Source of the DNA: Bacteroidota bacterium
Lineage (GTDB): Bacteria > Bacteroidota > Bacteroidia > Chitinophagales > Chitinophagaceae
NCBI GenBank assembly: GCA_013287475.1
Contig: JABDDT010000026.1
Location: 1 to 36,181, forward strand
Length of the DNA stretch: 36,181 nucleotides
Direction of reading: 5' to 3'
Positions 1 to 9,123 of this stretch are shown here, one piece after another. How positions within the stretch are numbered: the stretch's first letter is position 1; each line of letters opens with the position of its first letter. Made by a program: the position numbers and the translations under genes. The notes below the pieces were generated by a model. That model was not told the DNA's origin and searched no databases. It saw nothing but the letters and a program-made list of their open reading frames with translations.

Positions 1-563
1 TGGTGTGGCAGGGGGATTTCGAAAACCAGAGAAGAGCGCAAAACAGACTGGCTGAAGTTGTACCCATCAGCCTGACGCTGATATTTCTTTTATTATTTGT
101 AATGTTCGGAAATTTCAAAGATGCTGCGCTTGTTTTTCTGAATGTTCCTTTTGCAATTGTTGGAGGCATCGTTGCGCTTCTTATTACTGGTACTGATTTC
201 AGTATTTCTGCGGGAATCGGATTTATCGCTCTTTTTGGAATTTGTATACAGGATGGCGTTTTGCTGATTACAGTTTTCAAACACAATATGGAAAAAATAA
301 GAAGTGGTCCGAATGCAATTTATGAAGCGATAAAACAAGGAGTCGAATTGAGGATAAGACCGGTAATGATGACTGCACTCATGGCAGCAATAGGATTATT
401 TCCTGCAGCCATTTCAACCGGAATCGGTTCCGAAAGTTCCCGTCCGCTGGCAAGAGTGGTTATCGGTGGAATACTATGCGCCATGCTTTTCTCGCTCCTT
501 ATTTTTCCGCTGATATTCGGTCTTGCATACAAAAACATAGATAAAAAAACGAACGGATCATAA
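1..563 (+). CDS. RND efflux transporter, CzcA/CusA-like, C-terminal fragment
   Basis: This is the C-terminal ~187 residues of an inner-membrane resistance-nodulation-division pump; the reading frame runs off the left edge, so the gene is partial and the GTG at position 3 is not its real start. Several long hydrophobic segments are visible, beginning with VVPISLTLIFLLLFVMFGNF, then a stretch with GFIALFGICIQDGVLLI and the motif RIRPVMMTALMAAIGLFPAA. These are typical of the last membrane helices of heavy-metal-efflux and related RND proteins. It would work with a periplasmic adaptor and an outer-membrane channel to expel a substrate using the proton gradient. The substrate cannot be told from this part. 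It is not an MMPL-type pigment exporter. Family call is firm, subfamily moderate. Confidence 0.88.
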   Translation, partial: VWQGDFENQRRAQNRLAEVVPISLTLIFLLLFVMFGNFKDAALVFLNVPFAIVGGIVALLITGTDFSISAGIGFIALFGICIQDGVLLITVFKHNMEKIRSGPNAIYEAIKQGVELRIRPVMMTALMAAIGLFPAAISTGIGSESSRPLARVVIGGILCAMLFSLLIFPLIFGLAYKNIDKKTNGS

Positions 564-669
564 CTTATTAAAATGGACCAAAATCATGAGTATGAACATT
601 TTTTTTAAATGAGGGCATACAATTGATCCTTATCAATATGCTGATAATGAATACAATAATTATAGCGAC

Positions 670-716
670 TAAGCGTTTCCCCTTACTCAGCCATCTAAGT
701 GTTTACCCTTAGATGG
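670..716. repeat. Imperfect direct repeat plus hairpin upstream of the T9SS gene
   Basis: Two 16-base copies lie 26 bases apart: TAAGCGTTTCCCCTTA (670-685) and TAAGTGTTTACCCTTA (696-711), matching at 14 of 16 positions. The second copy sits inside a perfect 9-bp stem, CCATCTAAG (691-699) with CTTAGATGG (708-716) and an 8-base loop. There is no T-run after the stem, so a terminator for the RND gene is only one option. A paired regulator-binding site controlling the gene that starts at 756 is another. Confidence 0.4.
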
Positions 717-755
717 TTGTGATCCGTTTGTTATTGTTCTCAAATCCAATATTAT

Positions 756-3530
756 ATGAGACTAGTCATAAGCTGCTTATGTTTAGTTTTGTTATTCAGC
801 ATGTGTCAGGATGCAACCGCAGCCAATCGTTTCTGGGTAGCGGCAGCTCCATCCAATTGGAATAATATAGCCAACTGGTCAAATGTTTCAGGAGGAGCGG
901 GTGGTTTCAGCGTGCCGGGTGCTGCAGATGCAGTTACATTTAACAATGCCCGTAATGCCAACTGTACGATTGATGTTCCTGTAAATGTTTTAAGTATCAC
1001 AGTAAACGGTTATACAGGAACCATCTCGCAGGGTGCAAATAGTTTTTCTACTGTCAACAATGCTTCTTTCTCTTCAGGCATTTTTACAGGCGGGTCTGCA
1101 AATATTACGATAGGCGGCAATTTTACACTGGCCGGAACTGCCTTCACTTCTACATCAGCCATTCTTGAATTTGACGGAAACGCCACATTCACCAGTGCAA
1201 CTTTTATTCACAATAACGGCACCACAAGATTCAATGCTACGGGGGGAGCAACAACTATCTCGGGAACGAGCCCCGCTTTTTATACACTTGAATTTGTCGG
1301 AGAAGGATTCAGCTACATCATTTCTTCAGCAGGAAATATTACTGTTGCAAATAGTTTAAATCTTACAGGAACTTTATTTTATAATTTGAACACAGGAACC
1401 ATCGATGTAAACGGTGATATCAACGTGACGAATACCGCAGCAGGATGCGGAGGTACAGGCCTGGTTGAAATCATTGGAACGGGAGTACAAAACTTTACGG
1501 GTGCGCCTGTTGCCGGAGAAGGCGCGCTTCCTCAACTAACCATCAATAAAGGTTCAGGCACTTTAATTCTGATTAATTTTCCTACTTCTTCAAATGCATT
1601 TACCTATACTGCAGGCGCTATAAGCGCTGGTACTTCCACTTTTTGTTTTACAAATGGTAGTGCAAATCCATATACGATTAGTGGAAGTTTAAACCTGAAC
1701 AATATTGAATTTCTATCAATTGCAAATCAGCAGTTTACCATTCCGGTAACAACCACGCTTACTGCCACAGGTGATTTTACTATCGCAGGAAACAGCAGGG
1801 TAACTTTAAATACAGGGAATATTAATGTGGATGGAAATATATTCTTAACCAATACTTCAGCAATCGGGGGTGGTAATGCAACTATAAATATTGTGGGTGC
1901 GGGTAATGAAACAATGGATGGATCTGCGATTGCAATAAGTCAGGACCTTCTGCCCTTTATTGTAATAAATAAACCCAGTGGAAAACTTACACTTAAGGGG
2001 ATTATTTCAGAAAGTCGGAGTTGGACCTATACCAGCGGTTTGATAGATGCCTCAAGTTTTGCTTCAACGGTTGCATTTGGTGGCAATGCGTTAAACATTA
2101 CAAGTGCAGGTATGAGTTTTTTTAATGTTACTGTTACTGGCAATACCATAACACAGACAAATAATCTGTCCATCCTGAATAATCTTACCATTAATGCCGG
2201 ACGTCTGGCCCCGGGAGCCAATACTGTGAATATTGCAGGGAATTGGAATGATTATGGTACTGCTGGTTTTACCGAAGCCACAAGCGTCGTGAATTTTAAC
2301 GGTTCGGCCCTGCAAACAATTACCTCACCCGGAGGAGAAAATTTTGCGAATGCAATAGTCAATAATTCAGGTACTGGAATCCAGCTACTCAATAGCGTGC
2401 AGATAGCCACCGTACTGACAATGATTCAGGGTAATATTAGTCTGAACGGAAATACACTGACTCTTGGATTATCAGTCGCCAATAACGGAACACTCGCGTA
2501 TACTTCAGGTACTATGACCGGTACAGGAACATTTACCCGCTGGTTTAAAACGGGTATAATTGCTACAGGGTCCGTTACGGGTCTGTTCCCCATGGGAACA
2601 ACTACTGACTACAGACCATTTTTTGTTTCTGCACCTATTGCAGGTCCGACAACAGGTGGTTCGATGAGTATTTCTTATAATGATGCGACAACGAATACCA
2701 ATGTTTCCATTGTTGATGGTGCATCTACTGTTGTGGTAAGAAAAGATCTGAACTGGGCCCTTTCAACAAATGGAATAGCAGGCGGCACTTATAATCTGCA
2801 GGTGCAGGGGACAGGATTTGGTCTGATTGGTGCTGTATCTGATTTAAGATTGACGTTGATAAATAGTGTAACAGGAGTTGCCGGAGTCAACGCCGGCACT
2901 ACTTTAAATCCGCAAATCAACAGAACGGGCTTAACACTGGCCAATCTTTCGAATAGTTTTTATGTTGGTTCCATTAATTCCGCAAACACACCGCTACCTA
3001 TAACATTGATTTCTTTTAATGCTATTCCTGAAAATGGTGAAGTGAAACTCGAATGGTCCACCGCCTCTGAAACAGATAATGCATTCTTTACCATTCAAAA
3101 ATCAACAGATGGCCGTACCTGGACAACAGTTCAAAAAGTATTGGGATCAGGCACAAGCAGTAATATTGAAAATTATACTGCTTATGACCTGACTCCTTTT
3201 ACCGGAATTTCCTATTATCGTTTAATGCAGACAGATATTGACGGAAAACAAACCTTTTCTCCTATCATATCGATCAAACTGGGAAATAAAAATGCTGAAA
3301 TTTCTGTTTTCCCCAACCCTGCCATCAACCTTGTTAATATAAGCCTTCCTTCTTTCGCCCGGTATGAAATTTCTTTACTAAATATATCCGGCCAGTTGAT
3401 TTACAACACTACAATCACAACGAATGATAATCTCGTACTGAATGTTTCAGGATATAAGGCCGGTATTTATTTTATCCGGATCATCCATGAGGGAATAACC
3501 GAAAGCAAAAAATTAATAATTAATAATTGA
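756..3530 (+). CDS. T9SS-exported repeat-rich surface protein with type A sorting domain
   Basis: The 924-residue product has an N-terminal signal peptide (about residues 1-23, ending DATAA). A long Gly/Asn/Thr/Ser-rich body follows, with short alternating beta-strand patterns (for example IDVNGDINVTNT and INVDGNIFLTNT) that suggest a right-handed beta-helix or similar solenoid. Two units starting near residues 216 and 355 are clearly related, so the body contains an internal duplication of about 140 residues. After about residue 750 comes a fibronectin-like segment (LPITLISFNAIPENGEVKLE) and then a C-terminal domain with the hallmark ISVFPNP and a final KKLIINN. This is the type IX secretion sorting signal, so the protein is expected outside the outer membrane, attached or released. 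No catalytic motif was recognised; an adhesin or structural role is inference. Confidence 0.85.
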   Translation: MRLVISCLCLVLLFSMCQDATAANRFWVAAAPSNWNNIANWSNVSGGAGGFSVPGAADAVTFNNARNANCTIDVPVNVLSITVNGYTGTISQGANSFSTVNNASFSSGIFTGGSANITIGGNFTLAGTAFTSTSAILEFDGNATFTSATFIHNNGTTRFNATGGATTISGTSPAFYTLEFVGEGFSYIISSAGNITVANSLNLTGTLFYNLNTGTIDVNGDINVTNTAAGCGGTGLVEIIGTGVQNFTGAPVAGEGALPQLTINKGSGTLILINFPTSSNAFTYTAGAISAGTSTFCFTNGSANPYTISGSLNLNNIEFLSIANQQFTIPVTTTLTATGDFTIAGNSRVTLNTGNINVDGNIFLTNTSAIGGGNATINIVGAGNETMDGSAIAISQDLLPFIVINKPSGKLTLKGIISESRSWTYTSGLIDASSFASTVAFGGNALNITSAGMSFFNVTVTGNTITQTNNLSILNNLTINAGRLAPGANTVNIAGNWNDYGTAGFTEATSVVNFNGSALQTITSPGGENFANAIVNNSGTGIQLLNSVQIATVLTMIQGNISLNGNTLTLGLSVANNGTLAYTSGTMTGTGTFTRWFKTGIIATGSVTGLFPMGTTTDYRPFFVSAPIAGPTTGGSMSISYNDATTNTNVSIVDGASTVVVRKDLNWALSTNGIAGGTYNLQVQGTGFGLIGAVSDLRLTLINSVTGVAGVNAGTTLNPQINRTGLTLANLSNSFYVGSINSANTPLPITLISFNAIPENGEVKLEWSTASETDNAFFTIQKSTDGRTWTTVQKVLGSGTSSNIENYTAYDLTPFTGISYYRLMQTDIDGKQTFSPIISIKLGNKNAEISVFPNPAINLVNISLPSFARYEISLLNISGQLIYNTTITTNDNLVLNVSGYKAGIYFIRIIHEGITESKKLIINN

Positions 3531-3544
3531 TAATTAAGCGTTGG

Positions 3545-5398
3545 TCATTCCAAAACTACCTTCTTATCCTTCGGATATTTTACACTATACCCTACCTGTA
3601 ATTTTCTTTCCTGTCCAGGGGGTAAAATAATTTTCCAGGTTACAATCCCATTATCCCTATCTATTTGCGCATCTGGCGCTTTTACATCATCGACGCTGAT
3701 TTCTTTATTCACAGATACCGGGAACTGGTCCAGGACCGAAATATTTACGGGGACAGATTTTGTATTGTGCACACTTATTTCATATTCCCTGGTTTCCGTG
3801 CGATTGCTTCCGATAAATTTTTTGCTGCTGAATTCTTTAACCAGTTTACGGGCAACTTTAACAGCATTGTCCTTTCCAAGTGACAGTGAAAGCGTATCTG
3901 TCATCGCGTCCAGATCAATGTAGGTTTTACCCAGGTAGGTTCCTTCAAAATACAAACTGGCTTCACCTGACTGCAAATTATAATCCTGCCAGTTTATAAT
4001 TTTTGCTGTTAGAAAAGCAGAAGGGTCCACTTTAGGTGCAGTATAATAATCATAGATGGCAGGTATTTCAAATTGTTTAATACCGATAGTTGTTGTTTTT
4101 CCATCTGTTTCAAGGGTGTATTTATCGTCGATTTTGAAAACAGTGGTAGTTGGCTGGTATGGGGTGGTAACGGATACTGTTTGGATACTTCCTACTATAT
4201 CTTTTTTATAACTTGGAGCGAAAGCAGTTGATTTATCTTTTTCAACATTATATCCCCTTACGACAACTTCATTTAATGCCATGGAAGATCTTTCGACAGT
4301 AATTGTAAAATAACCTGGTTTCCCATCAAATTCTTTAGACTCAAAACCTACACTTCTTACTTCAATCTTACTGTGTTCAGGAACTTGATGAATCTTGAAA
4401 AAGCCATTTATATCTGTCAAAGTAGCGATGCCTGATTCTTTTACTATAACTGTAGCTCCCCCAACAGGCTGGTTTTTATCGTCTGTAATTCTGCCGGAAA
4501 CAACTCCCGGACTATTCTGGCCATGAATGGAAATGGATGGATCATAAAATCCCAGCATCCATGGTTGTAATAAAGAAGGTGTGGCGTTGTCGTTTGGATT
4601 GCCTGTACTAAGAAAGAGCGAAACATTTTTCCAGGTTTCGCCACTGCGCTGGAAAACATTGGCATTCATCAGAACACTAAGCGGTTCGGTTACATTATTT
4701 ACCCTTACATCGTAGGCCGGGAACCATCCTGCATCTTTAACATTATATAACAACTGAAAATTTACAGTCCTTGTTTCTTTACTTTCTACCAAAGCAGTTA
4801 CGATATAATTGATGCTGTCTTTTTTCCTGCTGATTTCATTTAGTTGCAGAGTAGTTTTATCATAATCCTGCTGGTCTGTAATCAGGTGCTTCTGAATTTC
4901 AAGTTGCTTCCCGTACACTTCTGTGAGGCGCTGCCTTTGAAGATCCAGGGATTCTTTTAAATCGGTTGCTTTGATTCCTGATTGTCCGCCTATGGCCTGA
5001 TTTTTTATCAGCATGGCTTCTTCATTCTTATACACATCGAACAGTTTCGTATCCAAATCCAATCTATCTTTATATGCATTTGACTGTTCGGAGAGATTTT
5101 TTTCTTCCTGTTCAATTTTGCGTGCAGATAAAAAATCTTTGGTTGACTGAACCGAAAGCAGGGTGATATTTGCATCCGCTTTCAGCTGAACTGTCTGTTC
5201 ATCCAGCTGATTGCTTAGTCCGCCAAATGAAATTTCAGAACGGCCAGCCTGAATGTAAACAGATGACGACCTTTCTACCCTTGCACCTGATGAAAATATT
5301 GTCACGTTTTGAATGGTCGTTTCCGCATTCAGTTTTTTATTCTGAGAAAACGCATTATAGAATAATAATAGGGCCGGTACGAAAATAGTAATTCGCAT
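3545..5398 (-). CDS. DUF4139 (MuiA-like) protein with carboxypeptidase-regulatory-like insert
   Basis: The 617-residue product starts with a signal peptide (about 1-19, ending NAFSQ). Residues ~27-90 resemble DUF4140 (VTIFSSGARVERS). About 91-195 is charged, heptad-like and probably coiled coil. From ~205 onwards it resembles DUF4139 (NVKDAGWFPAYDVRV; the C-terminal end has GIVTWKIILPPG). Inserted at ~298-370 is a carboxypeptidase D regulatory-like beta-sandwich (VSGRITDDKNQPVGGATV), followed by LNEVVVRGY (375-383), a phrase usually found at the start of SusC-type TonB receptors. The protein is exported, probably to the periplasm or cell surface; its biochemical role is unknown. It is convergent with the T9SS gene, with a 14-base gap. 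Confidence 0.82.
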   Translation of the reverse strand: MRITIFVPALLLFYNAFSQNKKLNAETTIQNVTIFSSGARVERSSSVYIQAGRSEISFGGLSNQLDEQTVQLKADANITLLSVQSTKDFLSARKIEQEEKNLSEQSNAYKDRLDLDTKLFDVYKNEEAMLIKNQAIGGQSGIKATDLKESLDLQRQRLTEVYGKQLEIQKHLITDQQDYDKTTLQLNEISRKKDSINYIVTALVESKETRTVNFQLLYNVKDAGWFPAYDVRVNNVTEPLSVLMNANVFQRSGETWKNVSLFLSTGNPNDNATPSLLQPWMLGFYDPSISIHGQNSPGVVSGRITDDKNQPVGGATVIVKESGIATLTDINGFFKIHQVPEHSKIEVRSVGFESKEFDGKPGYFTITVERSSMALNEVVVRGYNVEKDKSTAFAPSYKKDIVGSIQTVSVTTPYQPTTTVFKIDDKYTLETDGKTTTIGIKQFEIPAIYDYYTAPKVDPSAFLTAKIINWQDYNLQSGEASLYFEGTYLGKTYIDLDAMTDTLSLSLGKDNAVKVARKLVKEFSSKKFIGSNRTETREYEISVHNTKSVPVNISVLDQFPVSVNKEISVDDVKAPDAQIDRDNGIVTWKIILPPGQERKLQVGYSVKYPKDKKVVLE

Positions 5399-5418
5399 AA
5401 AGAAAGATTAATTGTTAA

Positions 5419-5452
5419 AAAATTTATGATTTTATCTGATTGTTAAATCAAA
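5419..5452 (-). promoter_or_regulatory. Possible Bacteroidota promoter for the DUF4139 gene
   Basis: Read on the minus strand, TTTG (5452-5449) is followed 22 bases later by TAAATTTT (5426-5419), an approximate match to the Bacteroidota -33 TTTG / -7 TAnnTTTG pattern. It lies about 20 bases upstream of the ATG at 5398. The -7 box lacks the final G and the region is AT-rich, so a chance match is quite possible. Confidence 0.25.
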
Positions 5453-5586
5453 GGGGTTACTTTATGAGATGATTCAGAAAGCAGGACAATTACATAAGGC
5501 TCTTCAGGATTTACTCAAAATTCAATATCATCTTCGGTGAGGTTTTACTTATTTTTTAGGAAGTTTCCGGAAAACAACCCATCCTC

Positions 5587-6267
5587 ATGAAGGTTTTGAT
5601 CATTGAAGACGAAAAAGCGCTAACAGAGAGTATTTTTGCCTACCTGAATTCTGAGCATTATACCTGTGAAACGGCTATGGATTTTAAGACGGCTATGGAG
5701 AAGATCAGCCTGTATGATTATGCCTGTATTATACTTGATATCACGCTGCCCGGAGGTAGCGGAATGGATCTTCTCAGAGAATTAAAAGCCAATCTTAAAG
5801 CAGATGGAATTCTTATCATATCTGCAAGGAATTCTTTAGAAGAAAAAATACTCGGTCTTAAATCAGGGGCCGACGATTATTTAACAAAGCCCTTTCATCT
5901 TTCTGAACTTGCTGCAAGGGTTTCAGCTATTATACGCCGGAAATCCTTTGATGGAAAGAACAGTCTCCGTTTCGATGAACTGCAACTTGACCTGCTGGAG
6001 AAAACCGTTCGTGTGCATAATCGTTTAATTGATCTTACCAGAAAAGAATACGATTTATTGTTGTATTTTATCAGTAATAAAAATAAAGTGATCAGCAAAG
6101 GAGCCATTGCGGAACATTTGTGGGGTGATAATATGGATATGGCGGACAATTACGATTTCATATACACGCATATCAAAAATCTCCGTAAAAAATTGTTGCA
6201 GGCCGGCGCTCAGGATTATATTAAATCTGTATATGGCATGGGTTATAAATTCAGCGACCATCCATGA
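5587..6267 (+). CDS. OmpR/PhoB-family response regulator
   Basis: The 226-residue protein is a two-component transcription factor. The receiver domain (1-~115) shows the acidic pair E7-D8, phospho-acceptor D51 in CIILDITLPGGSG, S79 as the conserved Ser/Thr and K101 in LTKPF. A winged-helix DNA-binding domain follows (~128-224) with LTRKEYDLL and the C-terminal hairpin VYGMGYKF. Its stop codon overlaps the start of the histidine kinase gene (ATGA at 6264-6267), so the two are translationally coupled partners. The regulon is unknown; the neighbouring RND pump or envelope proteins are candidate targets only by position. Confidence 0.96.
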   Translation: MKVLIIEDEKALTESIFAYLNSEHYTCETAMDFKTAMEKISLYDYACIILDITLPGGSGMDLLRELKANLKADGILIISARNSLEEKILGLKSGADDYLTKPFHLSELAARVSAIIRRKSFDGKNSLRFDELQLDLLEKTVRVHNRLIDLTRKEYDLLLYFISNKNKVISKGAIAEHLWGDNMDMADNYDFIYTHIKNLRKKLLQAGAQDYIKSVYGMGYKFSDHP

Positions 6268-7511
6268 AACTTTTCACCCGATATTTCCGGATCAACCTGC
6301 TGGCGACCCTGCTTATATTCCTGCTGGCAAGTATCGCATTTTATTTCTTGCTCTGGTGGGTCATGATAAACCAGGTGGATGAAGATCTTAAAATAGAACA
6401 GCGGGAAATACAAACCTATGTGAGTAAATATAACAGGCCACCCGAGCCTATAACGGTCAAAGACCAGCGCGTTTCTTATGAACAAACGGAACTGCATGAA
6501 TATACCCGTCATTTCAGTACAATTAAATCGCCCGAAAGACATGAAAGAGAAGATTTCCGTCAGATCAGTTTTACCATTCCTGTGGGTAATCAGTGGCTGC
6601 TCTTTAAAGTGTCGAAATCACTGGAAGGGACGCAGAATATGAACAGGTCCATCATCATCATTTCGTTTTTAACTGTTATATTAATACTGGTAGTGAGTCT
6701 GCTTATTAACCGATGGCTGCTCCGACGCCTCTGGCAGCCGTTCTACTCCACGCTTTCAGGCGTTAAGAAATTCAGGCTGGGAGAAAAAAAACCTCCTTCA
6801 TTCGTTCCGACATCCATTGATGAATTCGATCTGCTGAATAAAACGCTGGATCAGTTTATCCAGAGCGCCGAAAAGGAATATACCCTTCTTAAAGAATTTA
6901 CCGAGAATGCTTCCCATGAATTGCAAACTCCCCTGGCTATCGTTCAATCCAAACTGGACACGTTGATACAGGATGAACACCTTTCGGAAGCCCAGAGCAA
7001 TGCTGCGCAAACCGCCTATGAAGCCATAAGGAAAATGGCCAAACTGAATCAGTCGCTTTTATTACTAAGTAAAATTGAAAACAGGCAGTTCTCAGAAACC
7101 ACCACATTCGATTTTAAAAATCTGGCTGAAGAGAAAATAGCAGACTGGCAGGAATTATGGCAGGGTAAAAATCTTAGAATAACTTCTTCCATGGAACCTA
7201 CTTCCATTATAATGAATACGCAGCTCGCAGATATACTCCTGAATAATCTCTTCAGTAATGCAGCGCGACATACCGCCGATGGAGGGTCTATTCATATGAA
7301 TCTCCGGCAAAATGAATTCATCATCTCAAATGATGCATCCGGCGGAGCGCTTGACTCCGGTAAATTATTTAAACGATTTTCCAAAGGGGGCCAAATCACT
7401 GATCAATACGGCCTGGGACTCTCCATAGTACAACAGATCGTAGAAGTTTCAGGAAAACGAATTTCCTACCATTTTGAAAAAGGACAGCATAATTTTACCG
7501 TAGGTTTTTGA
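6264..7511 (+). CDS. Membrane sensor histidine kinase
   Basis: The 415-residue kinase is the partner of the response regulator just upstream, with which it shares an ATGA overlap. It has an N-terminal membrane helix (~11-33), a periplasmic sensing region (~34-128), a second helix (~129-149) and a HAMP-like linker. The HisKA dimerisation domain contains the phospho-acceptor H218 in ENASHELQTPLA. The ATPase domain shows an N box (NNLFSNAARHTADG, ~327-340), a G1-like motif with an unusual NDASGG and a G2 motif GLGLSIV (~383-389). The periplasmic domain is short (~95 residues) and resembles no sensor fold I can name. The overall architecture is like CusS/QseC-type kinases. The signal is unknown. 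Confidence 0.95.
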   Translation: MKLFTRYFRINLLATLLIFLLASIAFYFLLWWVMINQVDEDLKIEQREIQTYVSKYNRPPEPITVKDQRVSYEQTELHEYTRHFSTIKSPERHEREDFRQISFTIPVGNQWLLFKVSKSLEGTQNMNRSIIIISFLTVILILVVSLLINRWLLRRLWQPFYSTLSGVKKFRLGEKKPPSFVPTSIDEFDLLNKTLDQFIQSAEKEYTLLKEFTENASHELQTPLAIVQSKLDTLIQDEHLSEAQSNAAQTAYEAIRKMAKLNQSLLLLSKIENRQFSETTTFDFKNLAEEKIADWQELWQGKNLRITSSMEPTSIIMNTQLADILLNNLFSNAARHTADGGSIHMNLRQNEFIISNDASGGALDSGKLFKRFSKGGQITDQYGLGLSIVQQIVEVSGKRISYHFEKGQHNFTVGF

Positions 7512-7546
7512 ATACTTCCCTACAGGCATGTATACCCCAAAATAAT

Positions 7547-7554
7547 TACATTTG
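7547..7554 (+). promoter_or_regulatory. Candidate -7 promoter box TACATTTG
   Basis: TACATTTG matches the Bacteroidota -7 consensus TAnnTTTG exactly and lies 40 bases before the ATG at 7595, which would leave a 5' leader of about 30 bases. No TTTG is visible at the expected -33 spacing (the nearest is at 7507-7510), so the call rests on the -7 box alone. Confidence 0.38.
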
Positions 7555-7594
7555 TTACGGACCATGAACAGCAACCTGGAAACAATCTATTAAT

Positions 7595-9058
7595 ATGCTT
7601 CATAATTGGAAGGAATTATCGATTTCGTGGAAAGATCTGAAAATATTTTCCAATTCTCTTCATAGCCATCTTAAATATATATACCTCACTTACGCTTTAT
7701 TTATCGTTCTCCTGACAACTATTATCACACCCGGATACCAGTCACCAGACGAACATTCCCATTATTTAAGAGCCGAACAGATCAGCCGGGGCGTTTTTGT
7801 GGGAAGATTCATTTCTCTGATGTCAACAAAGGAACACCGCACTTCACCGGATGGAAGAATTGTATATCCTGATAGTGGCGGATATTATGGAAATAAGGGT
7901 ATCCTGTTGTCACAATATGCATTTCACGAACTGAATTTTAATCCGGATAAGAAAGTAACAAGGGCAATGATCAATAATTCGAGGGAATATTACTGGACCC
8001 CTGAATTGGTCCTTTTTCATTTTCCAAATACAGTAATTTATCCACCTACCGGTTATATTTTTCCAACAATAGGAATTCTTTTAGGGAAATGGATGCATAT
8101 GACGGTTTTTGATACTTTCATCCTGTCAAGAATTATCAATGCAACCGGCTGTATCATCATTTGCTTTTTTGCATTAGGTCTGGCCAGGAGGTGCAGGTTA
8201 CTTTTATTCTTCCTGCTGCTTTTACCCCTTCCCATTTCACTTTTTGCCTCAGTCAGCCAGGATGGCTTTATAATCAGCCTTGCAGTACTGATTGTTGGTC
8301 TCATAGATCATATCGAGTCTGGTGAGACAAGAAAATATTCGAAAGCCCAGATGATATTACTCGTCATTTGTATAACGGCCATGAGTGCGGCCAAGCCGCC
8401 TTATTTTCTTTTGATACTCATTTTTTTGTTTTTGAATCTTACTCCGCGAGAAAGGATTTATTGTATGGTGATTCCTTTTATTTTAGTCCTCACCTGGGGA
8501 TTGTTAAACCTCCCCAATTATTCTGTGGCCTGGGCCGACCCGGAGATGAAAATCAATACAAGCCTTCAAATGGCGTATGTATTGCATCATCCTTTCAGAT
8601 TCATCGGACTTTTCTTTCATTGGGACCTTTATACCATAGCTATAAAATTGTATGAATTCATTGGTATACTTGGATGGCTGGATGTCATATTACCTTCGAA
8701 TTATTACAAGCTTTCTTATCTCGTATTTTTTCTTACTATTCTTTTTATTCTCAGCTTCAGTTCTGAAAAACTGAAACTCAGGATGGTGATTCTCCTGTCT
8801 GCTTTTTTATCCATGCTTGCAATTATGACGGCTCAGTACATTACCTGGACCGCACTTGAAAGTCCTTATCTCGGCGGTTTGCAATCCAGGTATTTTATTC
8901 CCTTAGTGCCTTTTCTGGCTCTTGGAATTGCGGGTTTCCAAAAGGGAAAGCCATTGAAGAACTGGCAGGCAGGCATTTTTATCCTGGTGGTTATTTTCCC
9001 AGTGATCACGCAATTCATCATGATATATAAGTTCATACTCAGGTATTACCTCACCTAA
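7595..9058 (+). CDS. DUF2142-like polytopic membrane protein
   Basis: The 487-residue product has about ten to twelve hydrophobic segments. After the first helix it carries the extracytoplasmic sequence TPGYQSPDEHSHYLRAEQIS, the hallmark of DUF2142 proteins, which resemble GT-C glycosyltransferases. The acidic pair D-E in SPDEHSH sits where GT-C enzymes place a catalytic or metal-binding acid. A role in transferring sugars from a polyprenyl carrier in envelope or exopolysaccharide synthesis is plausible but not shown. It stands alone between the two-component system and the ABC genes. The window's last gene is also a polytopic membrane protein but is not obviously the same family. Confidence 0.8.
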   Translation: MLHNWKELSISWKDLKIFSNSLHSHLKYIYLTYALFIVLLTTIITPGYQSPDEHSHYLRAEQISRGVFVGRFISLMSTKEHRTSPDGRIVYPDSGGYYGNKGILLSQYAFHELNFNPDKKVTRAMINNSREYYWTPELVLFHFPNTVIYPPTGYIFPTIGILLGKWMHMTVFDTFILSRIINATGCIIICFFALGLARRCRLLLFFLLLLPLPISLFASVSQDGFIISLAVLIVGLIDHIESGETRKYSKAQMILLVICITAMSAAKPPYFLLILIFLFLNLTPRERIYCMVIPFILVLTWGLLNLPNYSVAWADPEMKINTSLQMAYVLHHPFRFIGLFFHWDLYTIAIKLYEFIGILGWLDVILPSNYYKLSYLVFFLTILFILSFSSEKLKLRMVILLSAFLSMLAIMTAQYITWTALESPYLGGLQSRYFIPLVPFLALGIAGFQKGKPLKNWQAGIFILVVIFPVITQFIMIYKFILRYYLT

Positions 9059-9123
9059 AAATCTGTTATTACTGTAGAGGTGCCAAAAGACAAACTCTTT
9101 CTTTCGTATTTTGCGTTTACCAG

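Noticed and set aside
1-563. RND pump fragment as the pigment exporter of the cluster
   Set aside because: Its motifs match CzcA/CusA-type RND pumps rather than MMPL proteins, and it is 11 kb from the cluster with unrelated genes between.
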